From JBKEDC01 sp047972995 (GTDB taxonomy: Bacteria > Bacteroidota > Bacteroidia > Bacteroidales > Prolixibacteraceae), in NCBI GenBank assembly GCA_047972995.1, contig JBKEBD010000028.1:4231-68230 (forward strand): a stretch of DNA of 64,000 bases, in the 5' to 3' direction. Each line of letters begins with the position of its first letter. Positions within the stretch are counted from its first letter, which is position 1. The translations under genes were made by a program, and so were the position numbers. The notes under the pieces are model-generated. The model saw only the letters and a list, made by a program, of their open reading frames with translations, was not told the origin of the DNA and made no database searches. Shown here in pieces: positions 1-8,892 of the stretch.

Positions 1-939
1 GGAGACCGAATTGTTGGTGAATTGAAATCACTTTCTCGTAAGGTAGCTGTGTTCGACACTGACTATGCCGATTCTGAATTTAATGTAGATTGGGATGAGG
101 TAACAGGACTTGCTACTTCTACTCAGGTGATTGTTCACACAAGTGATAATGAACGCTACGTAGGAACGATAAATTATAGTCCTGAGTTAAAACAAGTACT
201 TATGGTTACGGACAGTGGTGTATTCACGTTAAAGACTGATGATATTGTAGCTATCGAGACCTTTAACAATAAGTTTCTTGACCGTTTGACAGTGTCGATT
301 GCTGCCGGCTATTCTTTTGCTAAAGCTAATTCTGTGCAGCAATTTTCATCATCGGCCTCAGCTGTTTATACCGGTGATAAATGGCGATTTTCAGCAGCAT
401 ATAATGGTTTGATAGCTTCCCAAGAAGATGTGGATACTTCTCGTCGCAACTCGGGAAATTTAAAAGCAAACCGTGATATAGGAGGTAAAGCTTATACCTT
501 CATCGGCTTAGAACTGTTAGAAAGCACAGAGCAAAGTTTAGATCTTCGAGCTACTACTTCAATGGGTCTTGGTATGTATTTTATTCGTAAGAATGGATTG
601 CTTTTTCAGGGTGGAGTAGGTTTAGCTTATACCAATGAGAATTACAGTGGGCCTGCTAATGATAGGGCTAATGATATGGAAGGTTTGGTTTCCATCAACT
701 TTGATGCCTATGATATTGGCGATTTCTCTATCTCAGCAGGAACAACAATGTATCCTTCATTTACAACTCAAGGACGTGTTCGTTTAAACTCTGATGTGGC
801 ATTGAAATGGGATTTACCATATGAATTGTATGTGAAAGCCAGTTTTAGACACAACTTTGATTCAAAGCCTCAAACATCGGGTGTTGATAAGGGAGATTAT
901 GTATTCCAAACAAGCATTGGCTGGGACTGGAATGACTAA
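1..939 (+). CDS. DUF481-type outer membrane protein, 5' end cut by window edge
   Basis: The reading frame is open from base 1, so the true start lies outside the window. The visible N-terminal part reads GDRIVGELKSLSR, followed by a Trp-Asp-Glu-Val stretch. This is the usual opening of DUF481/YdiY-like proteins, where short SH3-like repeats precede a beta-barrel. From about residue 95 the sequence alternates polar and aromatic residues in strands (many Tyr, Phe, Gly and Asn) and ends in Trp-Asp-Trp-Asn-Asp, as expected for an outer membrane barrel. Function is unknown in most DUF481 proteins; a salt-induced role is known only for a few. A bidirectional terminator follows, and ahpF converges on it. 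Family call is fairly sure; specific role unknown. Confidence 0.75.
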   Translation, partial: GDRIVGELKSLSRKVAVFDTDYADSEFNVDWDEVTGLATSTQVIVHTSDNERYVGTINYSPELKQVLMVTDSGVFTLKTDDIVAIETFNNKFLDRLTVSIAAGYSFAKANSVQQFSSSASAVYTGDKWRFSAAYNGLIASQEDVDTSRRNSGNLKANRDIGGKAYTFIGLELLESTEQSLDLRATTSMGLGMYFIRKNGLLFQGGVGLAYTNENYSGPANDRANDMEGLVSINFDAYDIGDFSISAGTTMYPSFTTQGRVRLNSDVALKWDLPYELYVKASFRHNFDSKPQTSGVDKGDYVFQTSIGWDWND

Positions 940-965
940 CTAATAAAGTTTAATCGCTTAGGATT

Positions 966-1010
966 TAATAAAAGAGCTGTATTTCTATGAAATACAGCCC
1001 TTTTATTAAT
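966..1010. terminator. Bidirectional intrinsic terminator
   Basis: The two arms AAAAGAGCTGTATTTC and GAAATACAGCCCTTTT pair around a 4-base loop and are flanked by A and T runs. It lies between the convergent DUF481 gene and ahpF and can serve both strands. Confidence 0.8.
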
Positions 1011-1023
1011 TTGCTTGATGGAA

Positions 1024-2577
1024 TTAAATCACCGCTTTAATTCTATCGTCAAATGCCGATAATGCAGCTTTGGCACCTTCGCCCATGGCAATGATAATTT
1101 GTTTGTAGGGCACTTCCGATACATCGCCAGCAGCATAAACGCCGGGCACTTTTGTTCGGCAATGGGCATCGATTAGAATTTCCCCCATGCGGTTGGTTTC
1201 TACTTCATGAGCAAACACATCGCTATTTGCTTTCAGTCCAATTTGCACAAACACACCATCGAGGGCGAGTGTTTCTTCTTTCTCTGTTTGTCGATTTTTA
1301 TATTTCAAGGCGGTTACTTTATTGCCATCGCCCACCACCTCTGTCGTGGCAGTATTGGTGATAACTTTAGCGTTGCTAAACTCTTTCAGCTTTTTTTGTA
1401 GCACTTCATCACCTTTTAAACTATCCATGAATTCAATCACGGTTACTTCTGTGGCAATAGATGCCAAGTCGATGGCAGCCTCTAGTCCGGAGTTTCCACC
1501 GCCAATGACTGCCACTTTCTTACCTTTATAGAACGGTCCGTCGCAATGGGTGCAAAATGCCACACCCGATCCAATATAGTTGCTTTCTCCGGGCACATTG
1601 AGCTTACGCCAACTAGCTCCAGTTGCTATGATGAGTGCCGAGGTTTCAATTTTTTCACCTAGGCTTGTTTCTAATTTCTTCACGCCATCTTCTACAGAAA
1701 AGTTTTTTACCAAACGATTTTCGAGTATCTCAATGGGATAATCAGAAAGGTGTAACTTTAGGTTAGAAGCTAATTGTGCTCCCGTTGTTTTGGGCACAGA
1801 GATTAGGTTTTCAATATCCACCGTTTCGGTTACCTGTCCACCAATTTTTTCAGCAATGATAGCTGTTTTCAATCCTTTTCGAGCAGAGTAAATGGCAGCC
1901 GAGCTTCCAGCAGGACCTCCACCCACGACCACTACGTCGTAATGTTTAGTGCCCGATTCAGCTAAACTGAATGTAGTGTGGCTAATTTCTTCTAACTTGG
2001 TTAGCAATTCCCCTAGTGAAGAGCGACCTACGTGCAGCAATTCCCCATTGACATAAACCGACGGTACAGCTTGAATGCCTAACGCTTCTACTTCTGCTTG
2101 ATTTATGCTTCCATCAACGATGGTGTGTTTAATGTTGGGGTTATAAATAGCCATCGCATTTAGAGCCTGTACCACTTCGGGGCAGTTGGTGCAAGTGAGC
2201 GAAATGTAGCTTTTCACTTCAATGGGAGATTGAATATTTTGAATGCGCTGAATGCTGAGTTCATCGGGTAAATTTTTGCCCAAGCCATCGGCATTTAATA
2301 AAGCAAGTAGAAGCGAAGAAAATTCATGACCATTGGGCACAGCTCGAAATTGAATGGGGAGCATTTTCTCATTTTGTATAATCTCAAAATATAGGTTTTC
2401 GCCCGCCTGTTCTGTTACAACGACATTGTTGGAACATGCAGCTACCTCATTTAAGAGTTGGACCAAGTTGTTGCGTTGCGGATGATTTTCAGCCGCTGAA
2501 ATTTGTAGGGTGAATTGGCTTTTCAGATGTTGAAATAAACCTTTCACTTGTGCTATTAATGGTTCGTTGAGTATCAT
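1024..2577 (-). CDS. ahpF: Alkyl hydroperoxide reductase subunit F
   Basis: AhpF is the flavoprotein that passes electrons from NADH to the peroxiredoxin AhpC. The 517-residue protein has the normal family length. Its N-terminal double-thioredoxin domain carries Cys129-x-x-Cys132, the same positions as in E. coli AhpF. An FAD-binding glycine motif (VVVVGGGPAGSSAA) lies near residue 215. A CTHC redox-active pair and a second nucleotide-binding glycine motif (VIGGGNSG) follow in the C-terminal half. It lies downstream of ahpC on the same strand, separated by 269 bp that contains a hairpin, so it is probably made at a lower level than ahpC from partial read-through. No oxyR gene is nearby. Identity is near certain. 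Confidence 0.97.
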   Translation of the reverse strand: MILNEPLIAQVKGLFQHLKSQFTLQISAAENHPQRNNLVQLLNEVAACSNNVVVTEQAGENLYFEIIQNEKMLPIQFRAVPNGHEFSSLLLALLNADGLGKNLPDELSIQRIQNIQSPIEVKSYISLTCTNCPEVVQALNAMAIYNPNIKHTIVDGSINQAEVEALGIQAVPSVYVNGELLHVGRSSLGELLTKLEEISHTTFSLAESGTKHYDVVVVGGGPAGSSAAIYSARKGLKTAIIAEKIGGQVTETVDIENLISVPKTTGAQLASNLKLHLSDYPIEILENRLVKNFSVEDGVKKLETSLGEKIETSALIIATGASWRKLNVPGESNYIGSGVAFCTHCDGPFYKGKKVAVIGGGNSGLEAAIDLASIATEVTVIEFMDSLKGDEVLQKKLKEFSNAKVITNTATTEVVGDGNKVTALKYKNRQTEKEETLALDGVFVQIGLKANSDVFAHEVETNRMGEILIDAHCRTKVPGVYAAGDVSEVPYKQIIIAMGEGAKAALSAFDDRIKAVI

Positions 2578-2765
2578 GTGTAGAGTTTAAATTCTCTGTG
2601 TCTTCTGATAATGTAGCAGCTCAGAGATAATTATGGAATTTCAAATTTAGGAAAGCTGCACAAAAATGCAGCTAACTAATTTAAATGTAGGCTCATTGTC
2701 GGATGATGATGAGTTGTGTTTGAAGGTCTTTAGCCTATCATAGAATGACGATAGTACTATGTTTG

Positions 2766-2810
2766 AAAAATTATAGCTCATCATCAGGTGATGACAAGCT
2801 ATAAATTTTT
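2766..2810 (-). terminator. Hairpin between ahpC and ahpF (partial terminator)
   Basis: TTATAGCT and AGCTATAA form the outer stem, with an inner TCATC/GATGA stem, and a T run follows on the minus strand. Its position between two genes that work together suggests attenuation of ahpF relative to ahpC. This is inferred from position. Confidence 0.6.
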
Positions 2811-2846
2811 TCAGTATAATGTGATTTGCATATTCTTGTGAGGATG

Positions 2847-3410
2847 TTACAGCATACCAACTAGTTCGATGCTTGGTTCAAGTGTGGCTTCTCCTTCTTG
2901 CCATTTTGCAGGACAAACTTCAGCTGGGTGGGCAGCTACAAATTGCAATGCTTTTACTTTTCGAAGCAATTCAGAAGCATCACGTCCTACGTTTCCAGCT
3001 ACTACTTCATAGGCCACGATTTCACCATCAGGATTCACTACGAATGTACCACGCTCAGCCAATCCAACTTCTTCAATCATGACATCGAAACCGCGAGAAA
3101 GCACACCTGTAGGATCAGCTAACATTGGATATTCAATTTTTTTGATACGTGCTGAAGCTTCCTTCCAAGCTTTGTGCACAAAGTGAGTGTCGGTAGAAAC
3201 AGAATATACTTCTACTCCAATTTTTTGGAATGCTGCATAGTTGTCTGCCAAGTCTTCCAATTCAGTTGGACACACGAAAGTGAAATCGGCTGGATAGAAG
3301 AAGAATACACACCATTTTCCCAATACATCGTTTTTTGATACGGCTTTAAATTCATTGTTTACAAATGACTGTACGTTGAAATCAACGATTTGTTTTCCAA
3401 TTTGTGACAT
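2847..3410 (-). CDS. ahpC: Alkyl hydroperoxide reductase subunit C (2-Cys peroxiredoxin)
   Basis: AhpC reduces hydrogen peroxide and organic peroxides in the cytoplasm and is recycled by AhpF. The 187-residue protein has the peroxidatic cysteine Cys47 in FYPADFTFVCPTE and the resolving cysteine Cys166 in HPAEVCPAKW, both at the E. coli AhpC positions. The GGLG-like and C-terminal tail regions of the typical 2-Cys type are present, so it should be sensitive to over-oxidation. It is the first gene of the ahpC-ahpF unit and has a strong promoter 66 bases upstream. The start codon gives the exact family N-terminus. Confidence 0.98.
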   Translation of the reverse strand: MSQIGKQIVDFNVQSFVNNEFKAVSKNDVLGKWCVFFFYPADFTFVCPTELEDLADNYAAFQKIGVEVYSVSTDTHFVHKAWKEASARIKKIEYPMLADPTGVLSRGFDVMIEEVGLAERGTFVVNPDGEIVAYEVVAGNVGRDASELLRKVKALQFVAAHPAEVCPAKWQEGEATLEPSIELVGML

Positions 3411-3475
3411 AATATCTATTTTTAAAATTTATAATTTGCTTATAGTTGGAAGCTATTGTATTTGCTTTCCGTTTA

Positions 3476-3507
3476 CAAATGTAGAAAGCCTAATCATGCC
3501 AAACAAA
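3476..3507 (-). promoter_or_regulatory. Promoter of ahpC
   Basis: On the minus strand TTTG, exactly 20 bases, then TACATTTG. This is a full match to the Bacteroidota consensus TTTG-N19/20-TAnnTTTG. Transcription would start near 3468, giving a leader of about 57 bases. Confidence 0.8.
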
Positions 3508-3611
3508 CTGATTTTTTTGATGATATTTAGAGTGAATCGATAATGCATATATGACCCATTAGTTTTGCTGATATTTTATTTAATCAACATCGCTATTTAA
3601 TGTAAAAAATA

Positions 3612-3619
3612 TATCTTTG
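3612..3619 (+). promoter_or_regulatory. -7 element of the plug-domain gene
   Basis: TATCTTTG matches the Bacteroidota -7 consensus 76 bases before the start codon at 3695. No clear TTTG or TTG is seen at the -33 position, so the call rests on one element. Confidence 0.5.
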
Positions 3620-3694
3620 GAGAGTTGGTAGTCGATTTTTCTTAGTATAGAGACTTAAATCGGGGGTGATGTTTAATCAATAAAAAGAATAATC

Positions 3695-4351
3695 ATGAGA
3701 ACTATTTGGATCTGTTTAGTTTGCTTTTTGTGTGCGACACTTTGCCAAGCAAAGGATGGTAATGTTATGCATGGGCGTGTTTATGCATTCGATAATATAG
3801 CATTGCAAAACATTTCTGTTACAGCCAAGAAATCGGGAGAAGTGGTAAAAACCGATTCTTTGGGAAATTTCGCAATTAATGTGGGAAAGAAAGATCGATT
3901 GTCGATTGAAGGTCATGGCTTCAATTCGGAGAGTGTGCGCATTTTTGAAGATGATAACATGAATGTGAAACTTATCTTTAAAGGAGGAGATGAAAATGAG
4001 CGCATAGCGGTATCTAATGGCTATCTTACAGAAGAACAACTGTTATATGCTATAAAGCATTTGTCGAACTATAATAATAAGTATAGTACCTACACCGATA
4101 TTTTCAGACTGATTGAAGGCGAGTTTCGGGGCATAGAAGTAAAGGATAACGGAGTGTATGTAGATCGTACACAGGATCAATCGGTGGGAGGATCTACCGA
4201 GGCGCTCTATGTGGTAGATGACATAATTGTAACAACGATAGAAAACATCAATCCTATAGATGTGAAAAGCATAACTATTTTGAAAGATGGTAGCACTGCT
4301 GCTTATGGCTATCGAGGCGCAAATGGAGTGGTGGTTATAAAAACCTATTAA
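3695..4351 (+). CDS. Secreted protein with CarboxypepD-reg-like and TonB plug domains, no barrel
   Basis: A 218-residue protein with a Sec signal peptide (cleavage likely after CATLCQA). Residues about 25-95 look like the carboxypeptidase-regulatory-like beta-sandwich found at the front of SusC proteins. Residues about 105-218 look like a TonB-receptor plug, ending in the hallmark SITILKDGSTAAYGYRGANG and VVVIKTY. The gene stops exactly where a SusC barrel would begin. Stand-alone plug proteins of this size are annotated in other Bacteroidales, so it may be a complete gene, but truncation by the inverted-repeat element that begins at its stop codon cannot be excluded. Function unknown; a periplasmic or outer-membrane-linked role is inferred. 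Confidence 0.7.
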   Translation: MRTIWICLVCFLCATLCQAKDGNVMHGRVYAFDNIALQNISVTAKKSGEVVKTDSLGNFAINVGKKDRLSIEGHGFNSESVRIFEDDNMNVKLIFKGGDENERIAVSNGYLTEEQLLYAIKHLSNYNNKYSTYTDIFRLIEGEFRGIEVKDNGVYVDRTQDQSVGGSTEALYVVDDIIVTTIENINPIDVKSITILKDGSTAAYGYRGANGVVVIKTY

Positions 4352-4524
4352 CCTGCGTTTCGGATAAGCTTTCACCACAGGATTTATTTCAAAAATAGCT
4401 GCACTTAGAAGCCTTTTGTTCTGTTTTTGGCATAAATTCCGCCTTTTCTACTTTGAACTTGCAGAGCCTCGTTTCTGTTCAAAAACAGAAGAACCTGAGG
4501 CAAAATCTTATCCGAAACTCAGGT
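4351..4524. repeat. 174-bp element with 18-bp terminal inverted repeats (MITE-like)
   Basis: The left end ACCTGCGTTTCGGATAAG (4351-4368) is the reverse complement of the right end CTTATCCGAAACTCAGGT (4507-4524) at 17 of 18 bases. Inside, GCCTC at about 4466 pairs with GAGGC at about 4496 around a smaller TTCTGTT/AACAGAA hairpin (4473-4490). The left end touches the stop codon of the preceding gene. No clear target-site duplication was seen. The rest of the gap to 4693 holds nothing recognisable. It could be a non-autonomous mobile element or a large structured 3' region. Confidence 0.55.
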
Positions 4525-4693
4525 AATTAAAACAATTGGGGCAAAGGATATGTGTATATTCTCTGCCTCAATTAAGCATGTTGTCTTGCTATTTCTTTAG
4601 TGTAAACAGAAATTGCGAATGGTTTACATGGCAATTTGCAATTTTTGTCAGTTCAATAGAGGTGGGTATTATTAACGAACACCTCCACTTGTT

Positions 4694-5407
4694 TTACAAA
4701 TGTTTTACTTTGGCATTGAATCGGAATCCCACACCGTGTAGGTTGATGATTTTAATGCTATCATCAGGTTTGAGGTACTTACGAAGGCGAGAGATGAATA
4801 CATCGAGACTTCTCCCAAGATAATAATCGTCGGAACCCCACACGTGTCTCAAAATATCAGAACGGCTCATAATTTTATTCGCATTCTTGCAGAAGAAGTT
4901 CAGAAGCTCGGCTTCTTTGAATGTGAGTGTTTTTTGTTCTTCGTGAAGAGTAAGCAGCAGGTCGTTAAAAGAGAATTGGAATTTTCCCACAGCCCAAAGG
5001 TTGTTTTCCTCTGGTATCTCCTTATCAATGGTAGTGCTTCGGCGTAAGAATACTTGAATGCGAAGAAGCAACTCCTCCATTCTAAAGGGCTTGGTGATAT
5101 AGTCGTCGCCACCGCTGTTGAACCCTGTAATTTTGTCTTCGCCCAGATTTTTGGCTGTTAGAAACAAAATAGGCACTTGCACATTGCTTTTACGCACTTT
5201 TTGTGCTAATGAAAATCCATCCATTTTAGGTAGCATTACGTCGAATAGGCAAAGATCAAATTCTTGCTTTGAGAATTCTTCAAATCCAGCCAACCCATCT
5301 TCTACGGCTACTACTTGGTATCCAGCTTCTCCTAAGTTATCGCGTATAATAAAGTTAAGTGTGGTGTCGTCTTCCACTAAAAGTATCTTTTTATTTTTGA
5401 ATGGCAT
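4694..5407 (-). CDS. rprY: RprY-like OmpR-family response regulator
   Basis: A 237-residue two-domain regulator. The N-terminal receiver has the acidic pair ED at residues 12-14, the phosphoacceptor Asp56 in DLCLFDVMLP, and the conserved Lys in DYITKP. The C-terminal winged helix carries the OmpR-type recognition region (MSRSDILRHVWG, then DVFISRLRKYL and GVGFRF). It overlaps the 3' end of the adjacent sensor kinase gene by 17 bases, so the two are co-transcribed and translationally coupled. The pair resembles RprX/RprY of Bacteroides, known as a broad regulator with overlap to oxidative-stress genes; the nearby ahpCF fits this loosely. The symbol is by family resemblance. Confidence 0.85.
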   Translation of the reverse strand: MPFKNKKILLVEDDTTLNFIIRDNLGEAGYQVVAVEDGLAGFEEFSKQEFDLCLFDVMLPKMDGFSLAQKVRKSNVQVPILFLTAKNLGEDKITGFNSGGDDYITKPFRMEELLLRIQVFLRRSTTIDKEIPEENNLWAVGKFQFSFNDLLLTLHEEQKTLTFKEAELLNFFCKNANKIMSRSDILRHVWGSDDYYLGRSLDVFISRLRKYLKPDDSIKIINLHGVGFRFNAKVKHL

Positions 5408-6713
5408 GATATCGGTTTAATGTTATTATAAATTTAGTCCCACATGGGATATTTTCTTTCACAGTAATCTTCCAACGGTGGAAATTAATAATTTTTTTCA
5501 CGTAATCCAAACCGAGTCCAAATCCCTTCACATCATGAAGGTTTCCAGTTGGAACTCGGAAGAATCGTCCAAAAATTTTATCGCGGTACTCTGCCGAAAT
5601 GCCAATCCCATTGTCGGCAAAGGATATTTCAATTTGTTTGTTTAGCTTTCTTATTTGCACATCAATCTCTGCTTTACCATCGCAATATTTAATGGCATTA
5701 TCTAAAATATTGTACACCACATTCGACATATGAAGCTTATCAACTTGCACGCTGTAACTACTTGGGGTGGGGGTGAAGTTAATGAGGAATTCGCTTTCTA
5801 AATGCGATCCTCGAAACTCTTCTATTGTTTTCTCGATGAATGTGTTTAGGTTTACTTCGCTAAAATCTAAATGAAATTCTTTATCTTCTAGTGTGGCAGC
5901 TTGTAGTATTCGTTCCACCTGATTGCTTAATCGCTGGGTTTGCTCGTTTATAATTTGAATGTATCTTTTAGCTCGTTCAGACTGCATATCTGATTGTGAT
6001 TCCTCAAGTACCTTGGTCGAGAGTTTAATGGCTGCAATCGGTGTTTTAAACTCATGTGTCATGTTATTTACAAAGTTTTTTTGAATTTCCGATAGCTGTC
6101 GCTGACGAAAAACCACATAAATGGTGTACCCAAAGAAAATCATGAGCAGGATGAGGAGTATATCGGCGATGTACCAGTTCTGCACCTTGTCGTCGATCGA
6201 TGCCGTATATTGAGGGAAATGAATGGTGAAGTAATAGCTCATTTTCGGATTCCGGGGAAGTTGAGGAAACTCTCCGGTTACGTCTGTGGCTACCGTATAG
6301 CCTTGTTTATCTTTATCGTAGTGACAAATTCGGTGTGCGCCTATTTTTCGTTGAGCGTTGAAAATTTCAAATTCGAAGTCCTGATTAATACCGAAGTGTA
6401 GAAACTCATGCACCAAGAATTGTTCAAGCATGAACGGGTTTATATTTCGCCCCACGTGTACAAAATACGTATCATCGGTGTATCGTTTTACCAAAGTAGA
6501 TTTTTGGTTGTCTTCTCGATGATAATTCATGGCGTCAATGTAGGAAAACAACTTGTCGGCAGTGTTTAAAAGCGCACGAGCTGTTACATCATGAATGTAT
6601 TTCTGATTTAAATCGCTAGTGGTTTTCAAAAACCATATTTGGAGAATGAGTAAGCACAAGATAGACACTGTGGCCAAAATAACAACTTGCCGAATGGATT
6701 TGCTTTTTTTCAT
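5391..6713 (-). CDS. rprX: RprX-like sensor histidine kinase
   Basis: A 440-residue membrane sensor kinase. Transmembrane helices lie at about residues 10-29 and 182-203 and bracket a periplasmic domain of about 150 residues with no recognised ligand-binding fold. HisKA follows, with the phosphoacceptor His220 in NNMTHEFKTPIAAI, then a HATPase domain with the N box (NAIKY), DNGIGI and GFGLGLDYV. There is no receiver domain. Its partner is the overlapping rprY-like gene. A -7 promoter element lies 29 bases upstream of the start, which supports that start codon. Kinase call is certain; the RprX name is by similarity of layout and sequence style. Confidence 0.85.
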   Translation of the reverse strand: MKKSKSIRQVVILATVSILCLLILQIWFLKTTSDLNQKYIHDVTARALLNTADKLFSYIDAMNYHREDNQKSTLVKRYTDDTYFVHVGRNINPFMLEQFLVHEFLHFGINQDFEFEIFNAQRKIGAHRICHYDKDKQGYTVATDVTGEFPQLPRNPKMSYYFTIHFPQYTASIDDKVQNWYIADILLILLMIFFGYTIYVVFRQRQLSEIQKNFVNNMTHEFKTPIAAIKLSTKVLEESQSDMQSERAKRYIQIINEQTQRLSNQVERILQAATLEDKEFHLDFSEVNLNTFIEKTIEEFRGSHLESEFLINFTPTPSSYSVQVDKLHMSNVVYNILDNAIKYCDGKAEIDVQIRKLNKQIEISFADNGIGISAEYRDKIFGRFFRVPTGNLHDVKGFGLGLDYVKKIINFHRWKITVKENIPCGTKFIITLNRYHAIQK

Positions 6714-6741
6714 GATCGATTTAAAAATTAGCTCTTAATTT

Positions 6742-6749
6742 CAAAAATA
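6742..6749 (-). promoter_or_regulatory. -7 element of the rprX-rprY operon
   Basis: TATTTTTG on the minus strand, 29 bases upstream of the rprX start. The -33 element is not clear. Confidence 0.5.
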
Positions 6750-6940
6750 ATGACATTAATCGGTTTAACTCGATATTTGAGGTTTTTAAATTCTTAAATA
6801 AGCTAAATACATTTAAAGAGAAGGGGATTTTATCGCATAAAAGTCACTATTTTATGGGGTTGAAAGTTACAATTAGATTAATATTACATACATTTAGTGT
6901 CAATAGAGGTTATTCGAGAATCAAAGCTGAATGGAAAGTA

Positions 6941-6948
6941 TATCTTTG
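6941..6948 (+). promoter_or_regulatory. -7 element of typA, decides the start codon
   Basis: TATCTTTG lies 24 bases before the ATG at 6972. Transcription would begin near 6955, so the in-frame GTG at 6897 would not be in the message. This supports the shorter protein. Confidence 0.6.
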
Positions 6949-6971
6949 TGCCTTTATTTGAAAAACTGAAA

Positions 6972-8768
6972 ATGCAAAACATTCGTAACATTGCAATTAT
7001 TGCACACGTTGACCACGGGAAGACTACTTTGGTCGATAAGATTATTTATCATTGTAACTTAGTAAAGGAACATGAAAAACATGATGACTTATTACTAGAT
7101 AGCAATGACCTGGAGCGTGAACGTGGTATCACTATTCTAGCAAAAAACGTTTCTGTAGATTATAAAGGTACCAAAATTAATATCATCGATACTCCTGGGC
7201 ACAGCGACTTCGGTGGTGAGGTAGAGCGCGTGCTTAATATGGCAGATGGTGTGCTTTTGCTTGCTGATGCTTTTGAAGGAACAATGCCTCAAACTCGTTT
7301 TGTGCTTTCTAAAGCTTTGGCGTTAGGACTAAAACCAATTGTGGTAATTAACAAGGTAGATAAACCAAACTGCCGTCCCGACGAAGTGCACGAGCAAGTG
7401 TTTGATTTGATGTTCAGCCTTGATGCTACAGAAGAACAACTAGAGTTTACTACTATTTATGGTTCGGCTAAAGAAGGTTGGATGACCAACGACTTAAGCC
7501 AAAAAACAGAGGATATCTCAGCTCTTTTGGACTGTATTATTGAAAATATTCCAGCTCCGACAGAAAATAAAGGTACGCCACAGATGCTGATTACATCATT
7601 GGATTATTCATCATACGTTGGTCGTATTGCTATCGGTCGTATTCATCGTGGCGAATTGCGCGAGAATATGCAAGTAGCGTTGGCAAAACGCGATGGCTCA
7701 ATTGTACGCTCAAAAATTAAAGAAATTCACACCTTCTCAGGACTAGGTCGCCAAAAAGTTGAATCTATGCACGATGGCGATATTTGTGCTCTGATTGGTA
7801 TTGAAGGTTTCGATATTGGCGATACAATTTGCGATATTACAAACCCAGAGCCTCTAGATCCGATTGCAGTTGATGAACCAACTATGAGCATGGTGTTCAC
7901 TATTAACGATTCACCATTTTTCGGACAAGAAGGTAAATTTGTAACTTCACGCCACATTAAAGAGCGTTTAGATAAAGAGTTAGAGAAAAACTTGGCACTT
8001 CGTGTAGAACAAGGAGAAACAGCTGATTCATTTACAGTTTATGGACGTGGTATTCTTCACCTTTCAGTATTGATTGAAACTATGCGTCGTGAAGGATATG
8101 AACTGCAAGTAGGTCAGCCTAAAGTGTTGTTTAAAGAAATCGGCGGTGTTAAATGCGAACCGATTGAAGAATTGCACGTAGATGTGCCAGATGAATTTTC
8201 GGGTAAAGTGGTGGAAATGGTGTCTGTTCGTAAAGGAGAGATGCAAAATATGGTGCGCAAAGGCGACCGTATTCACCTTGATTTTCATATCCCATCGCGC
8301 GGTATTATCGGATTGCGTACGAATATGCTTACCGGAACAGCTGGTGAAGCAGTAATGACTCACCGATTCATTGAGTATCAACCCATGAAAGGTGAAATTG
8401 AAGGTCGTCAGAATGGTTCTTTGATTGCTAAAGAACCCGGAACAACATTCGCCTATGCTTTGAACAAATTGCAAGATCGTGGTCGCTTCTTCGTAGCTCC
8501 GGGTGTGGAGGTTTATGAAGGAATGGTTATTGGTGAAAGCAACCGTGCAGGCGATATTGTAATGAACGTTACGGCGTCGAAGAAATTGACCAATATGCGT
8601 GCTTCTGGTTCTGATGATAAGGTGAAATTAGCTCCTCCTATTGTATTTAGCTTGGAAGAAGCAATGGAATACATTGGTGGCGACGAATACTTAGAAGTAA
8701 CTCCAGAGTCGTTGCGTATGCGCAAAATCTATTTGAAAGAGCACGAACGCAAACGTGCTGGAAAATAA
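6972..8768 (+). CDS. typA: Ribosome-associated translational GTPase TypA/BipA
   Basis: TypA binds ribosomes and acts in 50S assembly and stress or cold adaptation. The 598-residue protein begins MQNIRNIAIIAHVDHGKTTL, with the P-loop in the normal place. Other GTPase motifs are ERERGITI, DTPGHSDF and NKVDKP. EF-G-like domains III and V and the TypA-specific C-terminal domain follow, ending in a lysine/arginine-rich tail. An in-frame GTG 75 bases upstream would add a tail unlike the family and would fall before the predicted transcription start, so it was not used. The gene is transcribed alone and followed by a strong terminator. Confidence 0.97.
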   Translation: MQNIRNIAIIAHVDHGKTTLVDKIIYHCNLVKEHEKHDDLLLDSNDLERERGITILAKNVSVDYKGTKINIIDTPGHSDFGGEVERVLNMADGVLLLADAFEGTMPQTRFVLSKALALGLKPIVVINKVDKPNCRPDEVHEQVFDLMFSLDATEEQLEFTTIYGSAKEGWMTNDLSQKTEDISALLDCIIENIPAPTENKGTPQMLITSLDYSSYVGRIAIGRIHRGELRENMQVALAKRDGSIVRSKIKEIHTFSGLGRQKVESMHDGDICALIGIEGFDIGDTICDITNPEPLDPIAVDEPTMSMVFTINDSPFFGQEGKFVTSRHIKERLDKELEKNLALRVEQGETADSFTVYGRGILHLSVLIETMRREGYELQVGQPKVLFKEIGGVKCEPIEELHVDVPDEFSGKVVEMVSVRKGEMQNMVRKGDRIHLDFHIPSRGIIGLRTNMLTGTAGEAVMTHRFIEYQPMKGEIEGRQNGSLIAKEPGTTFAYALNKLQDRGRFFVAPGVEVYEGMVIGESNRAGDIVMNVTASKKLTNMRASGSDDKVKLAPPIVFSLEEAMEYIGGDEYLEVTPESLRMRKIYLKEHERKRAGK

Positions 8769-8787
8769 TAAGAAGGCTTATAAATAA

Positions 8788-8827
8788 TAAAATCCTCGCT
8801 TGGCAATTGACCGAGCGAGGATTTTTT
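8788..8827 (+). terminator. Terminator of typA
   Basis: AAATCCTCGCT pairs with AGCGAGGATTT around a 12-base loop, followed by a T run. Confidence 0.85.
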
Positions 8828-8892
8828 GTTGGTGGGATAACTTTCAATCATTATTTCCCACATTGAATTTCACCGATGAGTTGATAGGGGAA

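Noticed and set aside
4536..4823. 95-residue plus-strand gene overlapping the rprY 3' end
   Set aside because: It runs antisense into rprY and has no family signal.
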